From the NCBI RefSeq assembly GCF_002970935.1, contig NZ_CP027194.1, forward strand, positions 1,798,001 to 1,862,000: 64,000 bases of DNA, given 5' to 3'. Within the stretch, counting starts at the first letter, position 1. Every line of letters begins with the position of its first letter. Positions 34,994 through 43,677 of this stretch are shown piece after piece. A program made the translations under genes and the position numbers. Under the pieces are notes generated by a model. It saw only the letters and a list, made by a program, of their open reading frames with translations. It did no database searches and was not told where the DNA came from. Source of the stretch: Lactobacillus sp. CBA3606 (GTDB lineage Bacteria; Bacillota; Bacilli; Lactobacillales; Lactobacillaceae).

Positions 34994-36649
34994 TTATTTA
35001 GCCATGTAAGCGGACTTGAAATTATAGTTAATGCCCGCGGTATTGTAAATTAACCCCTTCAGTTTTGGATTAACCATTTGCGCGATGACGTTTTGCGAAA
35101 GTGGGGCGACCCCTTGGTCAGTGCCCATAATCTTTTCGGCTTTGGCTAAGGCTGCCCAACGTGTTTTGCTGTTGGTCGTATTAGCGGCGGTCGTAATGGC
35201 GGCATCGTAATCTGAGTTGGTCCATTTACCGAAGTTATAATCGTTCGTCGAGGTCATGATACCTAAATCTGAGATTGGATCAGAGAAATCAGCTTGCCAT
35301 GCGGATAGTACCAACTGGAAGTTCCCGGCAGTTTCCCGAGCAATTCGCGTCTTATAAGGCACGGTGATACTCGTGATCTTTAGACCCGGTAATTCTTTTT
35401 CTAATTGGCCTTGAACATATTCCGATAGAGCTTTCATCTGATCAGTATCATCATGCGTTAAAGTCAATGTTAAGCTCTTTTTGCCAACTGCAGCCAAGCC
35501 TTCACGCCAGAGCTTTTTGGCCTTGGCATTGTCTTGGGTCACAGAACTGTTAACGGTGTTTTCCGTAGCAAAATCTTTGCCAGTGGTTGGATCTTTCGCT
35601 AAGCCGGCGGTCACGAAGCCCTTTGGTGTGACCGAACCGTCACCTAAAACGTTATTGACGAGTTGCTTCCGGTTGAGCGTTAAGGACATCGCTTGTCGTA
35701 ACTTCGTATTAGCTAAGGCCTTAACCTTCTTTTGATTGAACTCCAAGTAATTCAGGCGCGAAGATTTGCGAATAACTAATTTATTATTATTCTTTTCGTT
35801 TTTAACTTGTTGCCCAGATAGGGTTGCCATATCCAGCTTACCGCTTTGGAATAAGTTAAAGGCGGTCGTGGTTGATTTGATGACTTGATCATGAATCTTG
35901 GTTAGATGGACATTCTTTTTGTCCCAGTATTGATTGTTTTTAACTAAGGTCCAAGTCGCGTTGGTTCCTTCCCAACCAGTCATTTTAAACGGCCCATCGT
36001 AGACCATTTTACTAGAACTGGTCCCGTAACCTTTGCCATATTTTTTAACGGCATTTTCGTTTTGCGGGAAGAAGACGTCAAAGCCCATCAACAACTTGAA
36101 ATACTCGATGGGTTTTTCCAACGTGACGGTTAACTGGTACTTCCCATTGGCTTTAATCCCTAAAGTTGACGGCTTGGCTTTGCCGCTGGTGATTTTGTCG
36201 GCGTTTTTAATGCCAGAGTAGAGGTAAGCGTATTGTGAAGCCGTCTTAGGGTCGACACTCCGGCGCCAGCCATAGACGAAGTCTTGCGCCGTGACTGGGT
36301 CGCCGTTACTCCAATGGGCATTTTTACGTAACGTAAAAGTATAAGTTAATTTATCTTTAGAAAGCTTGGTCCCCGTCGCAATTCCGGGCGTGATTTTACT
36401 ATCATTGCCAATACGATAAAGGCCTTCTTGCGAGTTACTAATCATGGTACCACTAATGACATCGACTGCTAGTGATGGATCTAGTGTGGATAAATCTTGG
36501 CCATTTTCGGACCAATTTAAAACTTGTGAACTGGCTAGTTTGCCAGTTGACTGACTGCTACTGGATGAGTTGGTTTTACCGCAACCGGCTAATAATAGCC
36601 CGATGGTGGCAGTGGCGGCAAGTGCCGCGGTGATTTTTTGCCATTTCAT
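34994..36649 (-). CDS. oppA: Oligopeptide ABC transporter substrate-binding lipoprotein
   Basis: 551 residues. Signal MKWQKITAALAATATIGLLL ends in lipobox LAGC with Cys23 and a Ser-rich tether. SBP family 5 features: YTFTLRKNAHWSNGDPVTA, DFVYGWRRSVDP, ATWTLVKNNQYWDK, RQAMSLTLNRKQLV. Start chosen at the Met before the signal sequence; the in-frame extension upstream has no ribosome site. No permease or ATPase genes are adjacent, so it is an orphan binding protein that must use an Opp system elsewhere. Ligand probably peptides. Confidence 0.9.
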   Translation of the reverse strand: MKWQKITAALAATATIGLLLAGCGKTNSSSSSQSTGKLASSQVLNWSENGQDLSTLDPSLAVDVISGTMISNSQEGLYRIGNDSKITPGIATGTKLSKDKLTYTFTLRKNAHWSNGDPVTAQDFVYGWRRSVDPKTASQYAYLYSGIKNADKITSGKAKPSTLGIKANGKYQLTVTLEKPIEYFKLLMGFDVFFPQNENAVKKYGKGYGTSSSKMVYDGPFKMTGWEGTNATWTLVKNNQYWDKKNVHLTKIHDQVIKSTTTAFNLFQSGKLDMATLSGQQVKNEKNNNKLVIRKSSRLNYLEFNQKKVKALANTKLRQAMSLTLNRKQLVNNVLGDGSVTPKGFVTAGLAKDPTTGKDFATENTVNSSVTQDNAKAKKLWREGLAAVGKKSLTLTLTHDDTDQMKALSEYVQGQLEKELPGLKITSITVPYKTRIARETAGNFQLVLSAWQADFSDPISDLGIMTSTNDYNFGKWTNSDYDAAITTAANTTNSKTRWAALAKAEKIMGTDQGVAPLSQNVIAQMVNPKLKGLIYNTAGINYNFKSAYMAK

Positions 36650-36747
36650 GAGTGGTGACCCCCTAGTTCCTTTTATGATATAAGAATGAGAATACATTAA
36701 AAACTGATTAAAATCAACTTAAATTTAAAATTATTTTTAAGCGGTCA

Positions 36748-36789
36748 CCAAAAAAGCAGTCCAAACGGTGAGTTTCGCCGGGACTGCTT
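36748..36789 (-). terminator. Terminator of serC-serA
   Basis: AAGCAGTCC (36754-36762) with GGACTGCTT (36781-36789), T tract on the minus transcript over 36750-36755. Confidence 0.9.
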
Positions 36790-36829
36790 AGTAAAAGAAT
36801 TCACCTAACAATGTCAGAGTAGCCGTCGT

Positions 36830-38002
36830 TTAGTAAGGTCGCTTAAGTAGCCGGACCCGATCAACGGCTGGAATTTGGTTGAGTGTCGTGATTAATTGCT
36901 GACTACGGGTGTGGTCAAGCTCATCGATATCGATGATGGTATAGGCAGTTTGTTGTTTGGCAGCATTCGCCATTGAGGCGATATTTAGTCCCGCCGCCGC
37001 TAATGTTGCGGTAATTTGACTAACCATATTGGGGACGTTTTGGTGAATGATGGTGAATCGGTGCGCTGCATTAAATGGCACGCTTAAGTTGGGTAAGTTA
37101 ATGGCATCTTGAACATTGCCCGTTTCCAGGTAGGTCATAATGGTTTGCGCAGCCGCGGTGGCGCCGTTAACTTCGGCTTCTAAGGTTGACCCGCCGATAT
37201 GTGGCGTGACAGTGACTTGGGCTTGATTAGCCAAGCTTGGTTCACCAAAGTCGGTGTAATAGTGGGCCACCTGACCGGTCTTAATGGCTGCTAAAACGGC
37301 ACTATTATCCACAATCCCACTACGCGCGTAGTTGAATAACTGAACCTTAGCTGGCATTGCGGCCAGTTCGGTGGCGCCAATTAGGTTTAATGTGGCCGCA
37401 CTTTTAGGGACATGGACGGTGACGTAATCAGCGTCTTTGACGGCCATCGGTAAGGTGGCGGCCCGTTGGACCTGTTTGGAAATGTTCCAAGCGGCGTCGG
37501 CTGATAAGTATGGATCATAACCAACAACGTTCATCCCAAGTGCAAGGGCAGCGTTTGCCACTAAGACCCCGACATGACCGAGGCCGATGACGGCGAGCGT
37601 TTTACCGAATAATTCGGTGCCGTTGAATTTGGTTTTATCATGTTCAGTGCGTTGCGAGACATCTGCTTCGGTGTGGTGGGCTGAATAATTGGCAGCTTCG
37701 ATTAAGTTTCGTGAGGCCACAATTAAGAGTGCAATGACGAGTTCTTTAACCGCATTGGCGTTACTGCCAGGTGTGTTGAAGACGGCTGTCCCATTTTTAG
37801 TGGCGGCGGCGATGGGAATATTATTGACACCAGCTCCGGCGCGGGCAATCACTTTGAGCGTCGCTGGTAAGGGTTGGTGCGTGAGGTCGACTGAGCGAAT
37901 GAGATAAGCATCAGGATTGTTAGTTTGGTTGAGTTGGTAAGCGCTAGTAAATCGGTCTAAACCGGCTTGGGCAATCGCATTATAAGTTTTAATTTGATAC
38001 AT
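36830..38002 (-). CDS. serA: D-3-phosphoglycerate dehydrogenase
   Basis: 390 residues. First step of serine synthesis: 3-phosphoglycerate to 3-phosphohydroxypyruvate with NAD. Dinucleotide motif VIGLGHVGVLVANAALALG, catalytic Glu/His region in FGEPSLANQ and TPHIGGST, and a C-terminal ACT domain (FTIIHQNVPNMVSQITATLA) like that of serine-inhibited enzymes. The long frame extending upstream is not coding here: ATG 38002 has AAGGAG and lies inside the end of serC (14-base overlap), indicating translational coupling. Confidence 0.94.
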   Translation of the reverse strand: MYQIKTYNAIAQAGLDRFTSAYQLNQTNNPDAYLIRSVDLTHQPLPATLKVIARAGAGVNNIPIAAATKNGTAVFNTPGSNANAVKELVIALLIVASRNLIEAANYSAHHTEADVSQRTEHDKTKFNGTELFGKTLAVIGLGHVGVLVANAALALGMNVVGYDPYLSADAAWNISKQVQRAATLPMAVKDADYVTVHVPKSAATLNLIGATELAAMPAKVQLFNYARSGIVDNSAVLAAIKTGQVAHYYTDFGEPSLANQAQVTVTPHIGGSTLEAEVNGATAAAQTIMTYLETGNVQDAINLPNLSVPFNAAHRFTIIHQNVPNMVSQITATLAAAGLNIASMANAAKQQTAYTIIDIDELDHTRSQQLITTLNQIPAVDRVRLLKRPY

Positions 38003-39089
38003 TTGACTGAACTCCTTTATGGGTGGCTTCAAAAGTGGCGAGATAATCAACGAGTGCCTGCACACCAGCGATTGGCATGGCGTTATAAAGACTCGCCCGC
38101 AGGCCACCTAATAGGCGGTGACCTTTTAAATTCAATAAGCCATTTTGAGTGGCACCGGCAATCACTTGAGCATCTAAAGCTGGACTAGTCGTTTTAAAAG
38201 GGACGTTCATCAGTGACCGGTCAGCGGGAGCGACGGGATTATTAAACAGCGTGGATTGATCTAAAAAGTCATATAATAAGGCTGCTTTTTGACGGTTACG
38301 TTGGGCCATGACGGTGACGCCACCTTGCGCTTTGAGCCATTTCAAGACTAGCCCGGCTGCATAAATTGCCATGACTGGTGGGGTATTGAACATCGACCGT
38401 TTGGCTGCAAAAAGCTGATAGTCAAGCATGCTGGGCAGATGTTGGGCGTGCCCGATTAGGTCGTCACGAACAATAACTAAGGTTAGGCCAGCCGGACCAA
38501 GGTTTTTTTGAGCACCAGCAAAAATCATCCCAAAGTCGGTGACATTGTAGGGCTGGCCTAAAAAGTTAGAGGACATGTCAGCAACTAAGGGGACGGTCCC
38601 AGTGACCGGTAAAGTGGTATAGGCGGTGCCTTCAATCGTATTATTAGTTGTGACATGGACATAATCTAAGTCAGTTGCGACCGGTTGAGTGAGGATTGGT
38701 AGGGTGGTGAAGTGAGTCGCCGCGCTACTGCCCAAAATATCGACTTTAGTGTGGACCCGTGTGGCTTCATCTGCGGCGCGACTCGCCCAATGACCGCTAT
38801 CAAGGAGCCCGATATGATGATGTTTGGTCGCTAAATTTAACGGTGCGGCGGTGAATTGTAAGGTGCCACCACCTTGAAAGAAAAGCACGTGATAATTATC
38901 AGGAATTTGCATTAGCGTTCGTAAATCGGCTTCAGTATCAGTGATAACCTGGTCAAATAGTTGGGAGCGGTGTGAAAGTTCCATGATACTCATGTGCGAT
39001 CCTTGAAATGATGGTAATTCGGCTTGAATCTGAGCAATCACTGGTTGCGGCATGACGGCCGGACCGGCGGAAAAATTATAAATTGGCAT
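37989..39089 (-). CDS. serC: Phosphoserine aminotransferase
   Basis: 366 residues. PLP enzyme of the second step of serine synthesis (3-phosphohydroxypyruvate to phosphoserine). YNFSAGPAVMPQPV at the N-terminus, FFQGGGTLQF phosphate-binding loop and the PLP-lysine in AGAQKNLGPAGL. Start at 39089 after GTGGGGA. Expression should be governed by the leader-peptide attenuator upstream. A serB-type phosphatase is not in the operon. Confidence 0.94.
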   Translation of the reverse strand: MPIYNFSAGPAVMPQPVIAQIQAELPSFQGSHMSIMELSHRSQLFDQVITDTEADLRTLMQIPDNYHVLFFQGGGTLQFTAAPLNLATKHHHIGLLDSGHWASRAADEATRVHTKVDILGSSAATHFTTLPILTQPVATDLDYVHVTTNNTIEGTAYTTLPVTGTVPLVADMSSNFLGQPYNVTDFGMIFAGAQKNLGPAGLTLVIVRDDLIGHAQHLPSMLDYQLFAAKRSMFNTPPVMAIYAAGLVLKWLKAQGGVTVMAQRNRQKAALLYDFLDQSTLFNNPVAPADRSLMNVPFKTTSPALDAQVIAGATQNGLLNLKGHRLLGGLRASLYNAMPIAGVQALVDYLATFEATHKGVQSNVSN

Positions 39090-39124
39090 TAATATCCCCA
39101 CTTTCAAATTAACGGTGACTAGCT

Positions 39125-39340
39125 AAAAAAGTCCGCGCAATCAATTTTGATCACGCGGACTTAAAGTCAGGAGTTATAACCGTCCGCGTCATCAATGGTC
39201 ATTGACAAGTGCGCGGGCTTTGTTGGAACGCAAAACTAGGCCGACACAGTTGTCTGTGTTGACCAGGAGGAGACGATTAAGTTAGCTTGACGATTAATAA
39301 CCATGCTGACCACTCCTAAAATTTCGTTGCCTTAAATCTA
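39125..39340 (-). promoter_or_regulatory. serCA leader: promoter, leader peptide and terminator/antiterminator attenuator
   Basis: Minus-strand promoter TTGACA (39358-39363), 17 bases, TAGATT (39335-39340). After the leader peptide come segment 1 GCCCGCGCAC (39210-39219), segment 2 GACGCGGAC (39182-39190), segment 3 GTCCGCGTGATC (39149-39160) and segment 4 ATTGCGCGGACT (39130-39141) plus T6. Segments 1:2 can pair (CCGCG/CGCGG with TCAATG/CATTGA inside), 2:3 form an antiterminator and 3:4 a terminator. This is the classical arrangement of translation-coupled transcription attenuation. No T-box motif is present. Confidence 0.82.
39236..39304 (-). CDS. Candidate serCA leader peptide, 22 residues
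   Basis: ATG preceded by AGGAG (8 bases away) opens MVINRQANLIVSSWSTQ and ends TTVSA before TAG. Ser occurs at positions 12, 13, 15 and 21 (TCC TCC TGG TCA ... TCG), so Ser-tRNA shortage would stall the ribosome about 60-80 bases before the antiterminator. The peptide lies between the promoter and the attenuator hairpins. It is too short for usual annotation; function is inferred from position and codon content. Confidence 0.78.
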   Translation of the reverse strand: MVINRQANLIVSSWSTQTTVSA

Positions 39341-39434
39341 CCAAGCCGGTAAAAATTTGTCAAGCTAACATGACTAAAATTATTGTGGCATAATGAAAAG
39401 CAACTAAGCCAATTAATGCAAGGAGATTCAGCTG

Positions 39435-40058
39435 ATGACTACTTTCTATATTGTCCGGCATGGTCAAACGACCGCCAATGCGCAAGACTTAAAACAAGGG
39501 ACGATTAATACCGCTATTACACATTTAAATGCGGTCGGTGAGCGCCAAGCGCAAGCCCTACAAGCACGTTTTGACATTAGTTTTGCTGATCGTTTAATCG
39601 TGAGTCCGTTAGCTCGGACGCAAGCAACCGCCGCTATTTTAAATCATGGTCGTGATTTGCCAATCACACTCGATGAGCGTTTACTTGAAATTTCATATGG
39701 TCAATGGGATGGTCAAAAGAATGCCGCGCTAAAAGCGCAGTATCCCCAATATTTTGATCCAGCCTTACACGACGTCCTGCCAAGCTATGTCACCGTTGCC
39801 ACAGCGGGTGAGTCGTTTGATCACGTGGTCCAACGGGTGACCGATTTCTTAACGACAACGGCGCAAGCCCATCCAGCTGATCAGATTATCGTGGTGACGC
39901 ACGGGTTTACGGTGAAGGCGATGTTACTTGCCATCTTAAAACCGGCTGATCCCATGAGTATTCCTGAACCGGATAATGCCAGTATGACGAAGCTGACCGT
40001 GGTGCCAGCTGAAGACCGCGCTTATGTGAGCTATTATAATCGGCAGGTTGGCTTTTAA
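39435..40058 (+). CDS. Histidine phosphatase family protein (phosphoglycerate-mutase-like)
   Basis: 207 residues. Catalytic RHG motif at residues 8-10 (IVRHGQTTANA), second His156 in VVTHGFTVKAM, Glu in DERLLEISYGQWDGQ. The small size and TEG-less active site favour a phosphatase over a cofactor-dependent mutase. It reads away from serC with the two starts about 345 bases apart. Because serB is missing from the locus, a phosphoserine phosphatase role (as in the iPSP enzymes of some bacteria) is worth considering; alpha-ribazole phosphatase is less likely. AAGGAG ribosome site. Confidence 0.85.
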   Translation: MTTFYIVRHGQTTANAQDLKQGTINTAITHLNAVGERQAQALQARFDISFADRLIVSPLARTQATAAILNHGRDLPITLDERLLEISYGQWDGQKNAALKAQYPQYFDPALHDVLPSYVTVATAGESFDHVVQRVTDFLTTTAQAHPADQIIVVTHGFTVKAMLLAILKPADPMSIPEPDNASMTKLTVVPAEDRAYVSYYNRQVGF

Positions 40059-40077
40059 AAATGGAGGATGATTTAAA

Positions 40078-41067
40078 TTGACTTATTCAGCAGCAGCGAC
40101 GCGTTATCAAGATTTACCGATTCGGCGAGTAGGCCGCACGGGGCTACAACTCCCAGTCGTGTCACTGGGACTATGGCGTAATTTTGGCGATACCGCGCCA
40201 CTAGAACAGTCCCGTGCCGTAGTGTTAGATGCCTTTGATCATGGGGTGTTTAGCTTTGATTTAGCGAATAACTATGGTCCTAGCAAAGGTTCAGCCGAAA
40301 AAACCTTTGCCCAGATTCTGAAAACGGATTTAAAGCCTTACCGGGATGAATTGGTGATTACAACGAAGGCAGGCTATCCAGCCTGGCCGGGGCCATATGG
40401 GGCGTTTGGGTCCCGGAAAACCTTGATTAGTTCGCTGGATCGCAGTTTACAGCGAATGAATTTGGATTATGTGGATATCTTTTATTCTCATCGACCGGAT
40501 CCAAATATTGATCTCCAAGAAACCGCAGCGGCTTTAGATTTATTAGTGCGGCAAGGCAAGGCTCTGTACGTCGGAATTTCTAATTATGACCGAGCGCAAA
40601 CTGAAACCATGGTTGGCTATTTTAAAGCGATGCATACGCCATTTACGGTCAATCAAGTGTCATACAATTTACTGAATCAGCAAGCAGTCACTAGTGGTTT
40701 GCTGGATTATTTGACGCAGGCGCAGGCCGGTTTGGTGGCATATGGACCCTTGGCAGAAGGCCTATTAACGCAGCGCTATTTAGCTGGGATTCCGGCTGAT
40801 TTTCCAATTCATCGAACAAATCAAGCGCTTTTAGCAGCGGGCGCTGCACCAGTGGTCGCACGCTTGAACGCACTAAATCAAGTTGCCATGCAACGGGGCC
40901 AAACCCTGGCTCAGATGGCGTTAGCGTGGTTATTACGTTCAGAAACGGTGACGAGTGTCATTATTGGCACGACCAGTGTGGCCCATTTACGGGCGAACTT
41001 AGCAGCGACGCAACAGTTAACTTTTAGTGCCGCCGAAGTGACCACAATCAAGCAAATTTTAGGCTAG
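40078..41067 (+). CDS. Aldo/keto reductase, YghZ-like
   Basis: 329 residues from TTG 40078 (GGAGG at 40063-40067; no in-frame ATG nearby). AKR tetrad is visible: Asp in SFDLANNYGPS, Lys in ITTKAGYP, His in FYSHRPDP, with Tyr in NNYG. The GSRKTLISSLDRSLQRMNLDYVD stretch groups it with AKR14 (L-glyceraldehyde-3-phosphate reductase-like) enzymes. NADPH-dependent carbonyl reduction; physiological substrate unknown. Follows the histidine phosphatase after 19 bases, likely co-transcribed. Confidence 0.88.
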   Translation: MTYSAAATRYQDLPIRRVGRTGLQLPVVSLGLWRNFGDTAPLEQSRAVVLDAFDHGVFSFDLANNYGPSKGSAEKTFAQILKTDLKPYRDELVITTKAGYPAWPGPYGAFGSRKTLISSLDRSLQRMNLDYVDIFYSHRPDPNIDLQETAAALDLLVRQGKALYVGISNYDRAQTETMVGYFKAMHTPFTVNQVSYNLLNQQAVTSGLLDYLTQAQAGLVAYGPLAEGLLTQRYLAGIPADFPIHRTNQALLAAGAAPVVARLNALNQVAMQRGQTLAQMALAWLLRSETVTSVIIGTTSVAHLRANLAATQQLTFSAAEVTTIKQILG

Positions 41068-41108
41068 GTCGGTGGCCTAAAAAGTAATCAAACTGTAACT
41101 TTAAATAT

Positions 41109-41122
41109 CGAACGTGCGTTCT
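41109..41122 (+). promoter_or_regulatory. LexA (SOS) box
   Basis: CGAACGTGCGTTCT matches the Gram-positive LexA consensus CGAACRNRYGTTYC at 13 of 14 positions, with perfect GAACG/CGTTC arms. It lies just upstream of a TATGAT -10 (41133-41138), where LexA binding would cover the -35 region. Confidence 0.7.
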
Positions 41123-41168
41123 GTAAATGTGCTATGATTAGGATACTATTTTCGATGAGGTGATCTGA

Positions 41169-41390
41169 ATGGAACAGCTGAAAACAATTGAAGCGTCGTT
41201 ATTACAAGCGTATGAATTGAATTGTGTGGTGCGATTAGGCTTAACGGATGGGCGCAATCCCAGTGGCCTGATTGCAGCGGTCAATGATACGGCCGTCTTC
41301 TTAAATCAACAGGCCGGCATTGTTAATCAAATTGCCATCAGCGATGTGACTGAGATTGTCTTTTTGAAAGAACCCTGGTGGCAACGTTAA
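41169..41390 (+). CDS. YolD-like small protein, putatively SOS-controlled
   Basis: 73 residues. A helix (LLQAYELNCVVRLGL) followed by a small beta structure ending in the QIAISDVTEIVFL strand resembles the core of YolD-family proteins, which in bacilli are linked to Y-family polymerases and the SOS response. GAGGTG ribosome site. The LexA-type box in its promoter supports that link. The similarity is judged by eye and the N-terminal arm of typical YolD is missing, so the family call is tentative; no polymerase gene is adjacent. Confidence 0.6.
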   Translation: MEQLKTIEASLLQAYELNCVVRLGLTDGRNPSGLIAAVNDTAVFLNQQAGIVNQIAISDVTEIVFLKEPWWQR

Positions 41391-41420
41391 CTAGTACGTC
41401 TAGTGAGCCTAAAAGTCTGC

Positions 41421-41490
41421 TTTGGTATCTTTAATGACCGATACCAAATAATCGTCGCAAGAGTTAAAAAAATTCTTGCGGCGATTATTT
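41421..41490. terminator. Hairpin plus bidirectional terminator between convergent genes
   Basis: TTTGGTATC (41421-41429) pairs with GATACCAAA (41440-41448). Overlapping its end is a long stem 41446-41462 with 41474-41490 (one G-U in 17), with a T run on the plus side, separating the YolD-like and NFACT-R genes. Confidence 0.88.
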
Positions 41491-41509
41491 TTTCGATCCA
41501 AGTTACGTG

Positions 41510-42376
41510 TTAATCAGCTTGAACTCGTAACTGTTTGACTAATGCAGCATCTGGGCGGACCGTGATTGTCTTCGCTTGACCACTAAAAGTGACGAGGCCA
41601 GATTTGGCGCCCTTCGGCTTTCGAAGTTGACTAACTTTTAAGACGTCAACCGGGACCCGGGGGTATTTGCGGCCTTTACTGTAGTAAGCCGTCAAGACGG
41701 CCGCTTCAGTCAAGGTCTGTTGGCTAGGGTGATTACTATGAATGACCACGTGTGATCCCGCGAGTTCGCTCACATGCATCCAGTAGTAATCCTTACGGGC
41801 AGTCAGGGTCAAGTGATCATTTTGATCGCTATCTTTACCGACTTCCACTAACACGTGGTCGCTCGTGTAAAAACGACGGGGATGCGCTGGTTCCGGGGCT
41901 TTCGATGAATGTAAGATATGCGTTTTCAAGGCGCCTTCAGCAATCAATGCTTGTTTTAGCGTGGCAACTTGGGTGGCATCGGTCGGTTGAAAGCTGGCTT
42001 GCCGGTCGAGTTGAGCTTGCCGAAGCTGCTTAGCTGTTTGTAAGTGTTCAGTAACGGTTGCTAGGCCACGCTTGGCTTTGCGATAAGCATGGAAGTAAGC
42101 TTCTGCATTGACCATGATCGACTTGGTCACATCGAGTGGAATCGTGATAGTTTGTCCGGGGGTTCGATAATCGGGCAAGGTCACAGTCTGCTGATGACCA
42201 GTGATTTGGCTAGCGTAGGTTTTTAGTAAAGTGCCTTTGACTTGTAAGTCGGTGGCATCGCCCACTTGTCCAATGGCGCGGGTCAAAGCTGTAATTTGTT
42301 TGTCAGTCCGAAAAAGCTGCCGGGTCATCGCAGCTTGAACGAGTTGTGTATCGGTTGGTTCGGTTGAAATTGACAT
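41510..42376 (-). CDS. Stand-alone NFACT-R (RqcH C-terminal-like) RNA-binding protein
   Basis: 288 residues from ATG 42376 (AAGGA upstream). The C-terminal ~110 residues match the NFACT-R/DUF814 domain of RqcH/FbpA proteins (FYTSDHVLVEVGKDSDQNDH, MHVSELAGSHVVIHSNHP, AAVLTAYYSKGRKYPRVPV). The N-terminal half is helical (a shortened coiled-coil arm) and lacks the NFACT-N and HhH domains of full RqcH, which is about 560 residues. A separate full RqcH would be expected elsewhere. Such short proteins may bind 50S subunits or tRNA in rescue. It lies head to head with ackA. Confidence 0.8.
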   Translation of the reverse strand: MSISTEPTDTQLVQAAMTRQLFRTDKQITALTRAIGQVGDATDLQVKGTLLKTYASQITGHQQTVTLPDYRTPGQTITIPLDVTKSIMVNAEAYFHAYRKAKRGLATVTEHLQTAKQLRQAQLDRQASFQPTDATQVATLKQALIAEGALKTHILHSSKAPEPAHPRRFYTSDHVLVEVGKDSDQNDHLTLTARKDYYWMHVSELAGSHVVIHSNHPSQQTLTEAAVLTAYYSKGRKYPRVPVDVLKVSQLRKPKGAKSGLVTFSGQAKTITVRPDAALVKQLRVQAD

Positions 42377-42489
42377 GAGTAACCGTCCTTTGCTTGAAGA
42401 TAAACGTAGGTTTAGTATACCGCATTCAAAATAATTCAACACTTTTCATGAAAATTCGGTATTCTATTATATGGGAGGTTGATATTTCG

Positions 42490-43677
42490 ATGCAAAAAAC
42501 ATTAATTATTAATGCCGGTAGTTCGTCGTTAAAGTGGCAGTTATTTGAAATGCCCGCTGAAACGGTGCTAGCTAGCGGTATGGTAGAGCGAATTAGTATG
42601 CCCGGCTCAATCTTTACGATTAAGTACGGTGACCATCAAAAATTTGAGACCGTGGTTGATAATTTGGACCAGAACCAAGCGGCTCAAATGATGTTGGCAG
42701 AACTGCAACGGTTGCAGGTGATTCAAACGTTGACAGAAATTACAGCGGTTGCCCATCGGGTGGTTGCCGGTGGTGAAACGTTCAAGCAGGCGGTGGAAGT
42801 AACGCCGGCCGTCTTAGACACAATTAAACAGTTAAGTAACTTTGCGCCGTTACACAATCCGATGGAAGCAAAAGGGATTGAAACCATGGCGCAGACATTA
42901 CCCAATGTGAAGCAATATGCTGTTTTTGACAGCCAATTCTTTACGGATTTGCCAGAGATGAACGCGATTTATAGTTTGCCGTATGAATTAACTCAAAAAT
43001 ACCATATTCGACGGTATGGCGAACATGGTATTTCACATCGCTACTTGACTAATCGGGCGGCAGAACTATTGGGTAAGCCCGTTTCAGCAGTCGACTTAGT
43101 GACGTTACACTTGGGTAGTGGTGCGTCATTAGCCGCCGTTAAAGCTGGCAAAGCTTACGATACTTCGATGGGCTTTACACCATTAACGGGGGTTACGATG
43201 GGAACACGTGCTGGGGATGTCGATCCAGCCGTGCTGCCTTATTTAATGCAAGTCTTGAAGATTAGTGATCCCAATGAAATCATGATGATGTTGAATAACC
43301 AGTCGGGTTTACTCGGTGTTTCAGGCATTTCACCAGATATGCGTGAGATTAAAGCGCAAGAAACAACTAATCCACAGGCAAAGTTAGCGGTTGATATTTT
43401 TGTGAACCGCATTACGAAGTATGCCGGTAGTTACTTGACTGAATTGCATGGGGCCGATGCGGTGATCTTTGCCGGTGGGATTGGTGAACACAATGCGCAA
43501 TTACGGCAACAAATTGTGGATGAATTAAGTATCTTTGGCCTTAAGTTAGATGCTGACTTGAATGCTGCCGGTAACGAAGGCGTGATTAGTAGTGCCGATT
43601 CAGCGATTAAAGTCATGTTAATTCCAACCAACGAAGAGTTAGCGATGGTGCGCCAGGTCGCCGCACTACAACAGTAA
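42490..43677 (+). CDS. ackA: Acetate kinase
   Basis: 395 residues. Acetyl phosphate plus ADP to acetate plus ATP. INAGSSSLKWQLFEMP at the N-terminus, VAHRVVAGGE, GEHGISHRYLTNRAAELLG, GTRAGDVDPAVL and GGIGEHNAQLR motifs are all present. ATG 42490 follows GGGAGG; the longer frame before it is not likely to be translated. Lactobacilli often hold several ackA paralogues. Confidence 0.96.
   Translation: MQKTLIINAGSSSLKWQLFEMPAETVLASGMVERISMPGSIFTIKYGDHQKFETVVDNLDQNQAAQMMLAELQRLQVIQTLTEITAVAHRVVAGGETFKQAVEVTPAVLDTIKQLSNFAPLHNPMEAKGIETMAQTLPNVKQYAVFDSQFFTDLPEMNAIYSLPYELTQKYHIRRYGEHGISHRYLTNRAAELLGKPVSAVDLVTLHLGSGASLAAVKAGKAYDTSMGFTPLTGVTMGTRAGDVDPAVLPYLMQVLKISDPNEIMMMLNNQSGLLGVSGISPDMREIKAQETTNPQAKLAVDIFVNRITKYAGSYLTELHGADAVIFAGGIGEHNAQLRQQIVDELSIFGLKLDADLNAAGNEGVISSADSAIKVMLIPTNEELAMVRQVAALQQ

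Noticed and set aside
39125-39360. T-box leader for serCA
   Set aside because: No GGTGGTACC motif or specifier-like loop; the hairpin logic and Ser-codon peptide fit translation-coupled attenuation instead.
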